Assembly (NCBI GenBank): GCA_016714045.1
Contig: JADJNY010000011.1
Span: 62,001 to 126,000, forward strand
DNA: 64,000 nt
Reading direction: 5' to 3'
DNA from: Planctomycetota bacterium
GTDB lineage: Bacteria; Planctomycetota; UBA1135; GCA-002686595
Shown here: piece by piece, positions 17,030-26,165 of the stretch
How positions within the stretch are numbered: position 1 is the first letter of the stretch
Layout of the letters: the number at the start of each line of letters is the position of its first letter
Notes under the pieces: model-generated
Seen by the model: the letters and a program-made list of their open reading frames with translations, nothing else
What the model was told of the DNA's origin: nothing
Database searches by the model: none
Made by a program: the position numbers and the translations under genes

Positions 17030-17407
17030 TCAGCCGGCGGACTCGCTCGCGGCGCGGCAGTCGCGGCACTCGCGCGCGTAGGGGAGCAGCGCGAGCCGCT
17101 CGCGCGCGATGGGCCGACCGCATTCGACACACTGGCCAAAGCGCCCGTCGGTCAAGCGCTCGAGGGCTTCGTTCACCGCGTAGCCGAGCTCATCCTGCGT
17201 CGCGAGCGCTTCGAGCTCGGCGTCGAGCGACGTCTCCTCGATCGACTCATCGACGGGCTGGAACCGCGCTCCGCCCGAAGGCTCGAGAGCGTCGCGCTCG
17301 ATCCGTCCGACCTCGCGCTGGAGCGCCGCGCGGAGTTCGAGCAGCTTCCGTTCGAAGTCCTGGAGTTCGCGGGGCGTGAGAGCTTGGACCTGCGCGTTGC
17401 GTCGCAT
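17030..17407 (-). CDS. DksA/TraR-family C4 zinc-finger protein
   Basis: 125 residues on the minus strand. The N-terminal half is a predicted helical coiled coil (ELQDFERKLLELRAALQREV). The C-terminal zinc finger is CVECGRPIARERLALLPYA followed by CRDC, the C4 pattern of the DksA/TraR family. Relatives bind the RNA polymerase secondary channel and adjust transcription, often with ppGpp. It converges on the Tsr3-like gene (16-base gap) and diverges from EF-G, so it interrupts the str operon. Whether it acts as true DksA cannot be told from sequence alone. Confidence 0.88.
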   Translation of the reverse strand: MRRNAQVQALTPRELQDFERKLLELRAALQREVGRIERDALEPSGGARFQPVDESIEETSLDAELEALATQDELGYAVNEALERLTDGRFGQCVECGRPIARERLALLPYARECRDCRAASESAG

Positions 17408-17606
17408 GGGAGCCTCCGGCCACGATCGTAGGCGTCCGCGCGCCCGGCCCTACCCGCACCTGAGAGGGGCTCGGGCCGGGCGAAGTGCGCAGCTCCGGCC
17501 CGTCCTCGGTGGGCGCGGTCGCGAGCGTGCGCGCGGCTCGAAGGCCGGCCCTCGAACGCGAGAGGGGGCGCGCTCTCGCGCCGCTCCGGGTGCTACTCTC
17601 CCGCGC

Positions 17607-19666
17607 GTGGACGTCTCGCGCCTGCGCAACCTCGGCATCGTCGCGCACATCGACGCCGGCAAGACCACGGTCTCGGAGCGCATCCTGTTCGACTGTGGAG
17701 TCGAGCATCGGATGGGCAACGTCGACGAGGGCACGACGGTCCTCGATTGGATGCAGGAGGAGCGCGAGCGCGGCATCACGATCACCGCTGCAGCGACGAC
17801 CGTTCCTTGGCGCGATCATCGGATCAACCTGATCGACACGCCCGGTCACGTCGACTTCACGATCGAGGTCGAGCGGAGCCTTCGCGTCCTCGACGGCGCC
17901 GTGCTCGTCGTCGACGCGGTCATGGGCGTGCAGGCGCAGTCGGAGACCGTCTGGCGCCAGATGCAGCGCCACCACGTGCCCTGCCTCGCCTTCGTCAACA
18001 AGCTCGATCGTCCGGGCGCGGACTACCTGCGCGCGGTCGGGGACCTCACGAAGAAGCTCGGCGCGCGCGCGGTGCCCGCGCAATACCCGCTCTGGCGCGA
18101 AGGGAAGCTGACGGGCATCGTCGACCTCCTGACGCGTCGCACGTGGATCTTCGCCGCGGAGGGAAACCAGGCGATCGACACGGCGCTCGACATCCCGCCC
18201 GAGGCCGCCGACGAGGTCGGCGTGCTGCGGTCGGAGCTCGTCGACGAGCTCGCCGACGGCGACGACGACGTCCTCGGCGCCGTGCTCGACCGGCGCGAGC
18301 CCGAGCTCGGGGCGTTGAAGCGCGCGCTGCGCCGGCGCGTGGTGGCGGGGACGCTCGTGCCGGTCTACTGCGGGATCGCGCTCCGCAACCAGGGGCTCCA
18401 GCCCTTGCTCGATGCCGTCGTCGACTTCCTGCCGTCGCCGCTCGACCTGCCGCCCGTCCGCGGGCTCGACCCGCGCACGCACGAGCCCTGCGACCGCAAG
18501 CCGAGCATCGAGGAGCCCGTCGCCGCGCTCGCGTTCAAGCTGCAGACGCAAACGCATGGCGAGCTCGTGTTCGCCCGGATCTACTCGGGCCGGCTCCTGA
18601 GCGGCGCGCAGCTTTGGAACCCGCGCACGCAGAAGCCCGAGCGCGTCGGGCGCTTGCTCCGCATGCACGCGAACCACGGGGAGGCTCTCGAGTGCGCCGG
18701 CCCGGGCGAGATCGTGGCGCTCTCGGGCCTGAAGCACACGTCGACGGGCGACACCCTCTGCGACCGGGAGTCGCCGATCGTGCTCGAGGCGCTCGAGTTC
18801 CCCGAGCCCGTGATCTCGCTCGTCGTCGAGCCCACGACCGCGACCGAGCGCGACAAGCTCCGGCTCGCGCTCGGCCGGCTCGCGCACGAGGATCCGAGCT
18901 TCCATGCACAGGAACAGGCCGACACCGGGCAGTGGACGATCTCGGGGATGGGGGAGTTGCACCTCGAGGTCGTTCGGCACCGCCTGGAGAGCGAGTTCCA
19001 CGTCGAGGTCCGCGTCGGCACCCCGCGGGTCGCCTACCCGGGAGGCCGTCACCCGGGCGGCACGCGGCCGGAGCCGCGTCGAGCGCCAGATCGGCGGGAA
19101 GGACGTGTTCGGTGAGGTCGAAGTCGAGCTTCGACCGGACCCGACGCTCGCCGCGCCGGTCGTCGCCTGGGCTCCCGGGGTCGTGCTCCCCGCCGCGTTC
19201 CACAAGCCGATCGAGACGACCCCTCGCACTCGAGGCGCACGTCGGTCCGCGCTTTGGCTTCCCGCTCGGCCAGGTCCGGATCGTCGTCACCGGCGGCGCG
19301 AGCGACCCGCGCCGAGACGCCGAGATGGGCTTCGCGCAGGCCGCGAGCCAGGCGCTGCGCGAAGCGCTCGCCGCGGCGGAGGTGATGGTCCTCGAGCCCC
19401 TCATGCGCTTCGAGATCGAGTCACCGGCCGAGTTCTCGAGTGGGATCCTCGCGGACCTCGGCGCCCGGAAAGCGGAGGTGCGCGAGGTGACCGCGGAGGG
19501 AACGCTGCGCTCGATCCAAGGGACGGTCCCGCTCTCGCAGATGTTCGGGTACTCGACCGCCGTGCGCTCGTTGTCTCAGGGACGGGCGAGCTACTCGATG
19601 TCTCCGGCGGGGTTGCGGCCCGTTTCCGAGGCCGAACTCGCGGCGCGCGGACTGGTCTGGAGCTGA
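17607..19666 (+). CDS. fusA: Elongation factor G (frame broken twice)
   Basis: A translational GTPase of about 685 residues when two shifts are allowed. GTG at 17607 starts MDVSRLRNLGIVAHIDAGKTT, with the P-loop at about residues 13-21. ERERGITI, DTPGHVDF and NKLDRPGAD follow, then domain II and SGMGELHLE. The frame then breaks in CCC at 19037-19039: GTPRVAYP must become YREAVTRAARG in the +1 frame. A second break near 19218-19224 returns to ALEAHVGPRFGFPLGQVRI. Domains IV and V end at EAELAARGLVWS. Both changes look like one extra base in a C run, so assembly error is likely. The protein drives translocation on the ribosome. Orthology to canonical fusA rather than an EF-G paralogue is probable but not proved. 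Confidence 0.85.
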
Positions 19667-19739
19667 GCTTCGGAGGTCGGACTCGAGGCGTCCAGTCGGA
19701 GGAGCGCGAGGACTTCGCTCGAGACTCGCGTCTTCTCCG

Positions 19740-19768
19740 TTGACGCGCGGGAACGCGGAGGGTATCGT
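19740..19768 (+). promoter_or_regulatory. Sigma70-type promoter for the S10 cluster
   Basis: TTGACG at 19740-19745 and TATCGT at 19763-19768 with a 17-bp spacer. They lie 120 bases upstream of rpsJ, in the 221-base gap after EF-G. This is the best promoter candidate for the long ribosomal cluster. Confidence 0.55.
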
Positions 19769-19887
19769 CCTCCCCCCTAACACTCTCCGGGCCCCGAACC
19801 GGCCGCATGCGGCCTGCGCCAGGGATCACCCGGAGGGCGAAAGCACTACGACCTCACCCGGACCGCTACCGCAACGCGCACGAGCCC

Positions 19888-20193
<306 letters not shown>

Positions 20194-20446
20194 CGGCCGA
20201 GAGCGTGCCCTCGTCGCTGCGACGAGGAGCGCGTCGGAGGGGCCGAGTGTCCCGACACACGATCCGCAGCTCTTTACGACTTCAACGTTTCTGCCCTGCT
20301 CAGCGCGCCCGAGTGGCCGCGACTCCAGGGCCCGTCGCACCCGGCGCTTCGCGCGCTGGATGCGCCGCCGCGTGGCCAGGCGTTGGTCCGCTCCGCCGTG
20401 GAGTGGAACCTGGTCGAACCGGCGAATCACGCGAGTTCGAGGAATC

Positions 20447-21154
20447 ATGACGCTGATCCTAGGACGAAAGCTCGGGATGACTCAGCTCTTCGCTGAGGAT
20501 GGCACCGTCACGGGAGTGACGGTCGTCGCGGCCGGTCCGTGTGTTGTCACGCAAGTGCGCACGAAGGACAAGGAGGGCTACGACGCAATCCAGCTCGGCT
20601 TCGAAGACGTCCCCGACAAGCGCTGCGCCAAGCCGCAGCTCGGCGCGTTCCGCAAGGTGAACGTCGCGCCGAAGCGCTTCCTGCGCGAAGAGCGGCTCCA
20701 GGCTCCGGCCGCCGTGAAGGTGGGGGATCTCCTCCGCTGCGACGTGTTCAAGGTCGGCCAGAAGGTGGACGTCGTCGGCACGATGAAGGGCCGCGGCTAC
20801 GCCGGCACGATCAAGCGCCACAACTTCCAGCGCGGACCCGAAACGCACGGTTGCATGAACGTGCGCGACCCCGGCTCGCTGGCCAGCAAGCGCATCGGCA
20901 AGGTCGTGAAGGGCAAGCGCCTCGGCGGCCACTACGGTGCGTCGCGCGAGACCTCCAAGAACCTCACGGTCGTGCGCATCGACCTCGAGCGCAACCTGCT
21001 CTTCCTGAAGGGCTCGGTCGCGGGACCCAACGACGGGTTCGGTCCGGTCCAGTCGGCCCGCACTCCGCCGCAGAAGAAGGCCCCGCCGCAGCAGCCGAAG
21101 GCTGCCGCTGGCGCGAAGGGCGCGGCTCCGGCCAAGCAGGAGAAAAAGAAGTAG
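20447..21154 (+). CDS. rplC: 50S ribosomal protein L3
   Basis: 235 residues from the ATG at 20447 (MTLILGRKLGMTQLFAEDG). The conserved loop is KGRGYAGTIKRHNFQRGPETHG, with NVRDPGSLASKRIGKVVKGKRLGGHYG after it (each a shorter family motif). A C-terminal tail of about 35 residues rich in Lys, Ala, Pro and Gln (TPPQKKAPPQQPKAAAGAKG) extends beyond the usual L3 end. L3 helps to form the peptidyl-transferase region of 23S rRNA. It lies 6 bases before rplD. Confidence 0.96.
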   Translation: MTLILGRKLGMTQLFAEDGTVTGVTVVAAGPCVVTQVRTKDKEGYDAIQLGFEDVPDKRCAKPQLGAFRKVNVAPKRFLREERLQAPAAVKVGDLLRCDVFKVGQKVDVVGTMKGRGYAGTIKRHNFQRGPETHGCMNVRDPGSLASKRIGKVVKGKRLGGHYGASRETSKNLTVVRIDLERNLLFLKGSVAGPNDGFGPVQSARTPPQKKAPPQQPKAAAGAKGAAPAKQEKKK

Positions 21155-21160
21155 TCCGCC

Positions 21161-21793
21161 ATGAAGGTCCAGAGCTACTCGGCCGGCAAGCTCGGCCAGA
21201 TCGAGTTCGACGCTAAGCCCTTCGGCGAGAAGGTCTTCTACCGCACGCTGAAGGACGCGGTGGTCATGTACCAGGCGAACAAGCGCCAGGGCACGGCCAA
21301 GGTCAAGACGCGCAGCGAGGTCCACGGCTCCGGCAAGAAGACGTGGTCGCAGAAGCACACCGGCCAAGCGCGCGCGGGCGACAAGAAGTCGCCGCTGTGA
21401 CGCAAGGGCGGCACGATCTTCGGTCCGCACCCGCGCGACTTCTCGTACCACGCGCCGGCCAAGCAGCGCCGCGTCGCGCTGCGTTCCGCGATCGCGGGCA
21501 AGCTCATCGACAACGAGGTCGTGATCGCGGAGTTCCCGCGCTACTCGACGCCGTCGGCGAAGAGCGCGCGCGGCCTGCTCCAGTCGCTCGGCGCGCCCCG
21601 CAAGGCGCTCTTCGTGCTGGGGGAACGCAACGAGATCCTGTGGAAGTCGCTCCGCAACTTCCCCGGCATCCAGCTGCGCACGGCGGCCGAGCTCAACGCG
21701 CTCGACGTCATCAACGGCGGCATCATCGTGGCCGAGAAGTCGGCCATGGACGCGCTCCAGAAGCGCGTCGGCGTCCAGGAGGTGTCCGCGTGA
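21161..21793 (+). CDS. rplD: 50S ribosomal protein L4 with an in-frame TGA
   Basis: The L4 sequence runs from MKVQSYSAGKLGQIEFD to the TGA at 21791-21793, in total 210 residues. At 21398-21400 a TGA interrupts the frame exactly where L4 has the conserved Trp of SPIWRGGG: KKSPL-stop-RKGGTIFGPHPRDF. The part before it has the rRNA-binding loop (KTRSEVHGSGKKTWSQKHTG). The part after it is typical L4 to NGGIIVAEKSAMDALQKRVG. TGG to TGA needs one base change. TGA is the normal stop elsewhere in the window (tuf, rpsG, secY), so the code is not reassigned. A sequencing error is most likely. A real nonsense mutation would truncate an important ribosomal protein. Confidence 0.88.
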
Positions 21794-22080
21794 GCACGAT
21801 GGATCGTCTCTACAAGCTCGTGTCGCAGCCCATCATCACCGAGAAGGGCTCGGGCGACACGGCGAAGCGCAATGCCTTCCACTTCCGCGTGCCGATCGAT
21901 GCCAACAAGATCGAGATCCGCACCGCGGTGGAGAAGGTCTTCAACGTCAAGGTGAAGAAGGTCAACACGCTTCGCGCGGCCACGAAGGTGCGTCGCCGCG
22001 GCTACAGCGTGGGCACCACGCCGGCCTGGAAGCGGGCGATGGTCGTGCTCGAAGAGGGCAACGTCATCGACGTCCTGTGA
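21790..22080 (+). CDS. rplW: 50S ribosomal protein L23
   Basis: 96 residues. The core begins MDRLYKLVSQPIITEKG and carries the NKIEIRTAVEKVFNVKVKKV segment near the peptide exit tunnel, where L23 docks SRP and trigger factor. I chose the GTG at 21790 because AGGAGGT at 21777-21783 lies 6 bases upstream. This start overlaps the rplD stop by 4 bases (GTGA). The ATG at 21799 would be 15 bases from the Shine-Dalgarno sequence. Confidence 0.95.
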   Translation: MSTMDRLYKLVSQPIITEKGSGDTAKRNAFHFRVPIDANKIEIRTAVEKVFNVKVKKVNTLRAATKVRRRGYSVGTTPAWKRAMVVLEEGNVIDVL

Positions 22081-22100
22081 AGCTCCGGAGCTGAACGAAC

Positions 22101-22937
22101 ATGGGCATCAAGCTGTATCGACCGACGTCTCCGGGCCGCCGCCAAGGCAGCGTGCTGGACTACGCCGAGATCACGCGCGAAACGCCGGAGAAGAGTCTTC
22201 TCGAGGCGTACCGCAAGAGCGGTGGGCGCAACAACAACGGCCACATCACCCGCCGCCACCGCGGCCGTGGCAACAAGAAGATGTACCGCCGGATCGACTT
22301 CCGGCGCGACAAGGACGGCGTTCCGGCCAAGGTCTTCTCGATCGAGTACGACCCGAACCGCTCCGCGAACATCGCCCTCCTGCACTACGCTGACGGCGAG
22401 AAGCGCTACATCCTGGCGCCGCTCGACCTCAAGGTGGGGCAGACGCTGTTGTCCGGCGCGACCGCGGAGCCGTTGCCCGGCAACTCGCTTCCGCTCGCGA
22501 ACATCCCCGTCGGCCTCGAGATCCACAACGTCGAGCTCCGGCTCGGTCGCGGTGGACAGCTCTGCCGTACGGCCGGCGGATCGGCGCAGCTCCAGGCGAA
22601 GGAGGGCGAGTACGCGATCGTGATGCTGCCCTCGGCCGAGCTGCGCAAGATCAACCTGATGTGCCGCGCGACGATCGGCCGCATCGGCAACCTCGACTGG
22701 CAGAACGTCAGCTACGGCAAGGCCGGCCGCAAGCGCCACCTGGGCATCCGTCCCTCGGTGCGCGGCACGGCGCAGAACCCCGTCGACCACCCGATGGGTG
22801 GTGGTGAAGGCCGCACCGCTGGCGGTCGTCACCCGTGCTCGCCCTCGGGCGTGCTGTCGAAGGGTGGCAAGACCCGCAAACCGAATCACATCACCGACAA
22901 GTTCATCCTGCGCCGCAGGAAGAAGGGATCGCACTGA
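22101..22937 (+). CDS. rplB: 50S ribosomal protein L2
   Basis: 278 residues. The sequence has MGIKLYRPTSPGRRQ, SGGRNNNGHITRRHRGRGNK and the C-terminal NPVDHPMGGGEGRTAGGRHP loop with the conserved His near the peptidyl-transferase centre. It ends FILRRRKKGSH. L2 is needed for subunit joining and peptidyl transfer. It lies 20 bases after rplW and 3 bases before rpsS. Confidence 0.98.
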   Translation: MGIKLYRPTSPGRRQGSVLDYAEITRETPEKSLLEAYRKSGGRNNNGHITRRHRGRGNKKMYRRIDFRRDKDGVPAKVFSIEYDPNRSANIALLHYADGEKRYILAPLDLKVGQTLLSGATAEPLPGNSLPLANIPVGLEIHNVELRLGRGGQLCRTAGGSAQLQAKEGEYAIVMLPSAELRKINLMCRATIGRIGNLDWQNVSYGKAGRKRHLGIRPSVRGTAQNPVDHPMGGGEGRTAGGRHPCSPSGVLSKGGKTRKPNHITDKFILRRRKKGSH

Positions 22938-22940
22938 TCC

Positions 22941-23237
22941 ATGGGACGTAGCGTCAAGAAGGGTCCCTTCATCGACGAGCACCTGTGGAAGAAGGTGCAG
23001 GCGGAGATCTCGAAGGGCACGAAGAACCCGATCAAGACGTGGTCGCGCCGTAGCACGATCACGCCCGAAATGATCGGTCACACGTTCATGGTCCACAACG
23101 GCAAGTCGCACACGAAGGTGTTCGTCACCGAGGACATGGTCGGTCACAAGCTCGGCGAGTTCTCGCCGACCCGCGTCTTCCGCGGCCACACGAACAAGAA
23201 GGAAGAGACGAAGCCGGGTGAAGGAGGTGCCGCATGA
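22941..23237 (+). CDS. rpsS: 30S ribosomal protein S19
   Basis: 98 residues: MGRSVKKGPFIDEHLWKKV, IKTWSRRSTITPEMIGHTF and LGEFSPTRVFRGH are diagnostic. S19 pairs with S13 in the 30S head and contacts the A-site tRNA. Its stop overlaps the rplV start by 4 bases (ATGA). Confidence 0.97.
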   Translation: MGRSVKKGPFIDEHLWKKVQAEISKGTKNPIKTWSRRSTITPEMIGHTFMVHNGKSHTKVFVTEDMVGHKLGEFSPTRVFRGHTNKKEETKPGEGGAA

Positions 23238-23647
23238 CCGCGACCACTGAATTCGTCGCTCGTCACCGCTTCGCGCGCATCACGGCGCGCAAGGCGCGCC
23301 GCATCGCGGATCTGATCCGTGGCCGCAGCGTGAACGAAGCCCTCGAGTTGCTCGAGTTCGCCCCGCAGCGCGGCGCGTCCTTCTACCTGAAGGTCGTGCG
23401 CTCGGCCGTCGCGAACGCCAGCCTCGATGAGAACGTCAACATCAACCGGCTCGTCATCAGCGAGTGCCGCGCCGACGACGGTCCGCTCGCGCAGGGCCGC
23501 CTCCGGTTTCGACCGGGCCCGCAGGGCCGTGCGATGCCGTTCCAGAAGCGACTCTCGCATCTGACGGTCAAGGTGCGCGAGCTCGAGGAGGTCGACGAGG
23601 CCCCGACGGCGAACGAGAAGCGCGGCAAGGCCGCGAAGAAGGCCTGA
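23234..23647 (+). CDS. rplV: 50S ribosomal protein L22
   Basis: 137 residues. It has the motif ARITARKARRIADLIRGRSV near the start, and the exit-tunnel beta-hairpin region is QGRLRFRPGPQGRAMPFQKR. The usual L22 ends soon after HLTVKVRE. Here about 25 extra residues follow (VDEAPTANEKRGKAAKKA), a charged, probably disordered tail. The start overlaps rpsS by 4 bases. Confidence 0.96.
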   Translation: MTATTEFVARHRFARITARKARRIADLIRGRSVNEALELLEFAPQRGASFYLKVVRSAVANASLDENVNINRLVISECRADDGPLAQGRLRFRPGPQGRAMPFQKRLSHLTVKVRELEEVDEAPTANEKRGKAAKKA

Positions 23648-23650
23648 TCC

Positions 23651-24472
23651 ATGGGACAAAAGATCCACCCGACGGGCTTCCGTCTCGCGACGATCGAGCC
23701 CTGGCGCTCGCGCTGGTACGCCAACAAGAAGGACTTCGGCAAGTTCCTGCTGCAGGACAAGAAGATCCGCGACCACATCTCCAAGGAGTTCGGTTCGGCG
23801 GGCATCCCCCGCATCGAGATCGAGCGCACCTCGGAAGCGGTCAACGTGATCATCTACACGGCCCGTCCCGGCGTCCTCGTCGGTCGCAAGGGCGTGCGCG
23901 TCGACGAGCTCAAGAAGGAGCTCGAGAAGATCGCGGGCATGACCTGCCACCTGACGCTGCACGAAGTGAAGCGTCCGGAGCTCGAGTCCAAGCTCGTCGC
24001 CGAAGTGATCGCCGAAGCGCTCGAGAAGCGCATGGCGTTCCGTCGCGCGATCAAGCGCGCGATCCAGACGACGATGCAGGCGGGAGCCAAGGGCATCAAG
24101 GTCGAGCTCAACGGTCGTCTCGGCGGCGCCGAGATGGCGCGCCAGGCGAAGGAGCGCGAAGGCCGCGTGCCGCTCTCCACTCTGCAGGCGCACGTCGACT
24201 ACGGCACGGCGCTCGCGAAGACCACCTATGGCGTCCTCGGCGTCAAGGTCTGGATCTACAAGGGCGAGATCGAGCCGGGCAAGCTGATCGACTTCAAGGC
24301 CAGCCTGGGCGCCGGTCCCGGTCGGTCGGAACGTCCGCGTGGCCCGCGTGGCCCGCGTGGTCCCGGCGGCCCCGGTGGCGGTGGTCACGGCGGTTCGTAC
24401 GGTGGCTCCGGTTCCGGTGGGGGCGCGAGCGCTCCTGCTTCCGCGCCCGCCAAGCCCGAAGGAGGTGCGTGA
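23651..24472 (+). CDS. rpsC: 30S ribosomal protein S3 with Gly-rich tail
   Basis: 273 residues. MGQKIHPTGFRLATIEPW begins it. The KH domain has VLVGRKGVRVDELKKEL (GxxG motif), and ELNGRLGGAEMARQAKEREG and DYGTALAKTTYGVLGVKVWI follow. S3 lines the mRNA entry channel and has helicase activity with S4 and S5. The last roughly 55 residues are a low-complexity tail with RGPRGPRGP repeats followed by Gly/Ser and Ala/Pro stretches, not part of ordinary S3. The TGA overlaps the rplP ATG by 1 base. Confidence 0.96.
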   Translation: MGQKIHPTGFRLATIEPWRSRWYANKKDFGKFLLQDKKIRDHISKEFGSAGIPRIEIERTSEAVNVIIYTARPGVLVGRKGVRVDELKKELEKIAGMTCHLTLHEVKRPELESKLVAEVIAEALEKRMAFRRAIKRAIQTTMQAGAKGIKVELNGRLGGAEMARQAKEREGRVPLSTLQAHVDYGTALAKTTYGVLGVKVWIYKGEIEPGKLIDFKASLGAGPGRSERPRGPRGPRGPGGPGGGGHGGSYGGSGSGGGASAPASAPAKPEGGA

Positions 24473-24891
24473 TGTCCCTCATGCCCAAGCGGACGAAGTT
24501 CCGCAAGGTGATGCGTGGCCGTCTCAAGGGCCGGGCGACCCGCGGCAACCGCGTGTCGTTCGGTGACTGGGGACTGCAGTCGATGGACTACGCCTGGCTC
24601 CCCGGTCGAGTGATCGAAGCGGGGCGCGTGGCCGCGAGCCGCGCGACGGGTGGCACCGCCCGCGTGTGGATCCGCGTCTTCCCGCACAAGCCCGTCTCGT
24701 CAAAGCCGGCCGAGGTGCGAATGGGCACCGGCAAGGGCGAAGTCGAGTACTGGGCGGCCGAGATCAAGCCGGGCACGATCCTCTACGAGCTCGGCGGCGT
24801 CCCCGAGGAGAAGGCCAAGGCCATCTTCAAGAAGGTCGCGCACAAGATGCCCATCAAGGTCAAGCTCGTGCGTCGCACGCCGAGCACCTGA
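24472..24891 (+). CDS. rplP: 50S ribosomal protein L16
   Basis: 139 residues: MSLMPKRTKFRKVMRGRLKG, then the region FPHKPVSSKPAEVRMGTGKG and GTILYELGGVPEEKAKAIFK. L16 organises the A-site region of 23S rRNA. The ATG at 24472 overlaps the rpsC stop (TGATG) and has GGAGG 8 bases upstream at 24460-24464. The longer open frame upstream belongs to shadow reading. Confidence 0.97.
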   Translation: MSLMPKRTKFRKVMRGRLKGRATRGNRVSFGDWGLQSMDYAWLPGRVIEAGRVAASRATGGTARVWIRVFPHKPVSSKPAEVRMGTGKGEVEYWAAEIKPGTILYELGGVPEEKAKAIFKKVAHKMPIKVKLVRRTPST

Positions 24892-24911
24892 GCCGCCACG
24901 GAGACCCGCCC

Positions 24912-25124
24912 ATGAAGACCGACGAGATCCGTAGCAAGACGAATCACGAACTCGGGATCGAGCTCCAGAAAATGAAGAAGGAGCTCTTCGATCTGCGCTT
25001 CAAGTCCGCCACGCAGTCCCTGCAGAACGGCTCGCGCATTCGCGTCCTGCGCCGCCTGATCGCGCGCCTGAACACCATCCTCAACGAACGCGCGCTCGGC
25101 GTCCGCGGCCAAGAGGCGCGCTGA
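24912..25124 (+). CDS. rpmC: 50S ribosomal protein L29
   Basis: 70 residues from the ATG at 24912: MKTDEIRSKTNHELGIELQK, then KKELFDLRFKSATQSLQN and RVLRRLIARLNTILNE. This is the normal two-helix L29, which binds near the exit tunnel beside L23. It is 20 bases after rplP and 14 bases before rpsQ, in the conserved L16-L29-S17 order. Confidence 0.95.
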   Translation: MKTDEIRSKTNHELGIELQKMKKELFDLRFKSATQSLQNGSRIRVLRRLIARLNTILNERALGVRGQEAR

Positions 25125-25138
25125 GGAGCTGGAAGACC

Positions 25139-25471
25139 ATGAACGACACCCGCAACAGCCGACGCACGATCGAAGGCATCGTGACCAGCGACAAGATGGA
25201 GAAGACCATCACCGTCGAGGTCGTGCGCACCTACAGGCACCCCAAGTACCTCAAGTACATGCGGGTGAACAAGAAGTTCCATGCCCACGACGAGAAGGGC
25301 GAAGCGCGCATCGGTGATCGAGTCGAGCTCATGGCCTGCCGGCCGATGAGCAAGCTCAAGCGCTGGCGCCTCGTCCGCGTGGTGGAGCGTGGGGTCGTGA
25401 CCGCCGAGCTCGGCGTCGACGCAGCGCTCGAGGGCGCGCTGGGCGTCAAGAAGAAGGACGGTGCCGCATGA
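25139..25471 (+). CDS. rpsQ: 30S ribosomal protein S17
   Basis: 110 residues. The core has RRTIEGIVTSDKMEKTITVE, HPKYLKYMRVNKKFHAHDE and DRVELMACRPMSKLKRWRLV. A C-terminal extension of about 25 residues (LGVDAALEGALGVKKKDG) makes it longer than the common 80-90 residue S17. S17 binds 16S rRNA early in assembly. It overlaps rplN by 4 bases. Confidence 0.95.
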   Translation: MNDTRNSRRTIEGIVTSDKMEKTITVEVVRTYRHPKYLKYMRVNKKFHAHDEKGEARIGDRVELMACRPMSKLKRWRLVRVVERGVVTAELGVDAALEGALGVKKKDGAA

Positions 25472-25836
25472 TCCAGATGCAGACGTGGCTCGACGTCGCC
25501 GACAACACGGGCGCGAAGCTCTGCCAGTGCATCAAGGTGCTCGGCGGCACGCACCGCCGGTACGCGAGCCTCGGTGACGTCGTCGTCGTCTCGGTCAAGA
25601 AGGCCCTGCCGACGAGCGAGTTCAAGGAAGGCGCGGTGGCGAAGGGCGTGATCGTGCGGGTGAAGAAGAACACGCGGCGGCCGGACGGCTCCTACGTGCG
25701 CTTCGACCAGAACGCGATCGTCTTCATCGACGCGGACAACAATCCGAAGGGCACTCGCATCTTCGGCGCGGTTGCGCGCGAGCTGCGAGACCGCAACTTC
25801 ATGAAGATCATCTCGCTGGCCCAAGAGGTCGTCTGA
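25468..25836 (+). CDS. rplN: 50S ribosomal protein L14
   Basis: 122 residues, the usual length: MIQMQTWLDVADNTGAKLCQ, IVRVKKNTRRPDGSYVRFDQ, NPKGTRIFGAVARELR and FMKIISLAQEVV. L14 forms an intersubunit bridge and is the docking site for the silencing factor RsfS. It overlaps rpsQ by 4 bases and lies 19 bases before rplX. Confidence 0.97.
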   Translation: MIQMQTWLDVADNTGAKLCQCIKVLGGTHRRYASLGDVVVVSVKKALPTSEFKEGAVAKGVIVRVKKNTRRPDGSYVRFDQNAIVFIDADNNPKGTRIFGAVARELRDRNFMKIISLAQEVV

Positions 25837-25855
25837 GCCCATCGGAGCTCACACC

Positions 25856-26134
25856 ATGAAGATCAAGAAGGGTGACAAGGTCGTCGTCATCGCTGGCAAC
25901 GACAAGGGCAAGGAGGGCGAGGTTCGGACCGTCCTCAACGCCGAGAACCGCGTCGTCGTCGAGGGCATCAACCTGCGCTGGAAGCACAAGAAGCCCAGCC
26001 AGCAGAACCCCAAGGGCGACCGCAGCCAGATCGAGTGCTCGATCCACGCGAGCAACGTGATGTTGCTCGATCCCAACACCGGCAAGCCGACCCGCAAGCG
26101 GGTCGCGGCCACCAAGGCCAAGGCCAAGAAGTGA
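25856..26134 (+). CDS. rplX: 50S ribosomal protein L24
   Basis: 92 residues with the KOW motif at the N-terminus: MKIKKGDKVVVIAGNDKGKE. GINLRWKHKKPSQQNPKGD and SNVMLLDPNTGKPTR follow. L24 starts 50S assembly near the tunnel exit. It lies between rplN and rplE as in most bacteria. Confidence 0.96.
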   Translation: MKIKKGDKVVVIAGNDKGKEGEVRTVLNAENRVVVEGINLRWKHKKPSQQNPKGDRSQIECSIHASNVMLLDPNTGKPTRKRVAATKAKAKK

Positions 26135-26165
26135 GCTCGCCACCAAGCCGGCGAGACGGAGAACC

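Noticed and set aside
21398..21400. TGA read as Trp (code 4 or 25) suggested by rplD
   Set aside because: TGA ends many genes at the expected length (tuf, rpsG, secY, adk, rpoA), so it is a stop in this genome.
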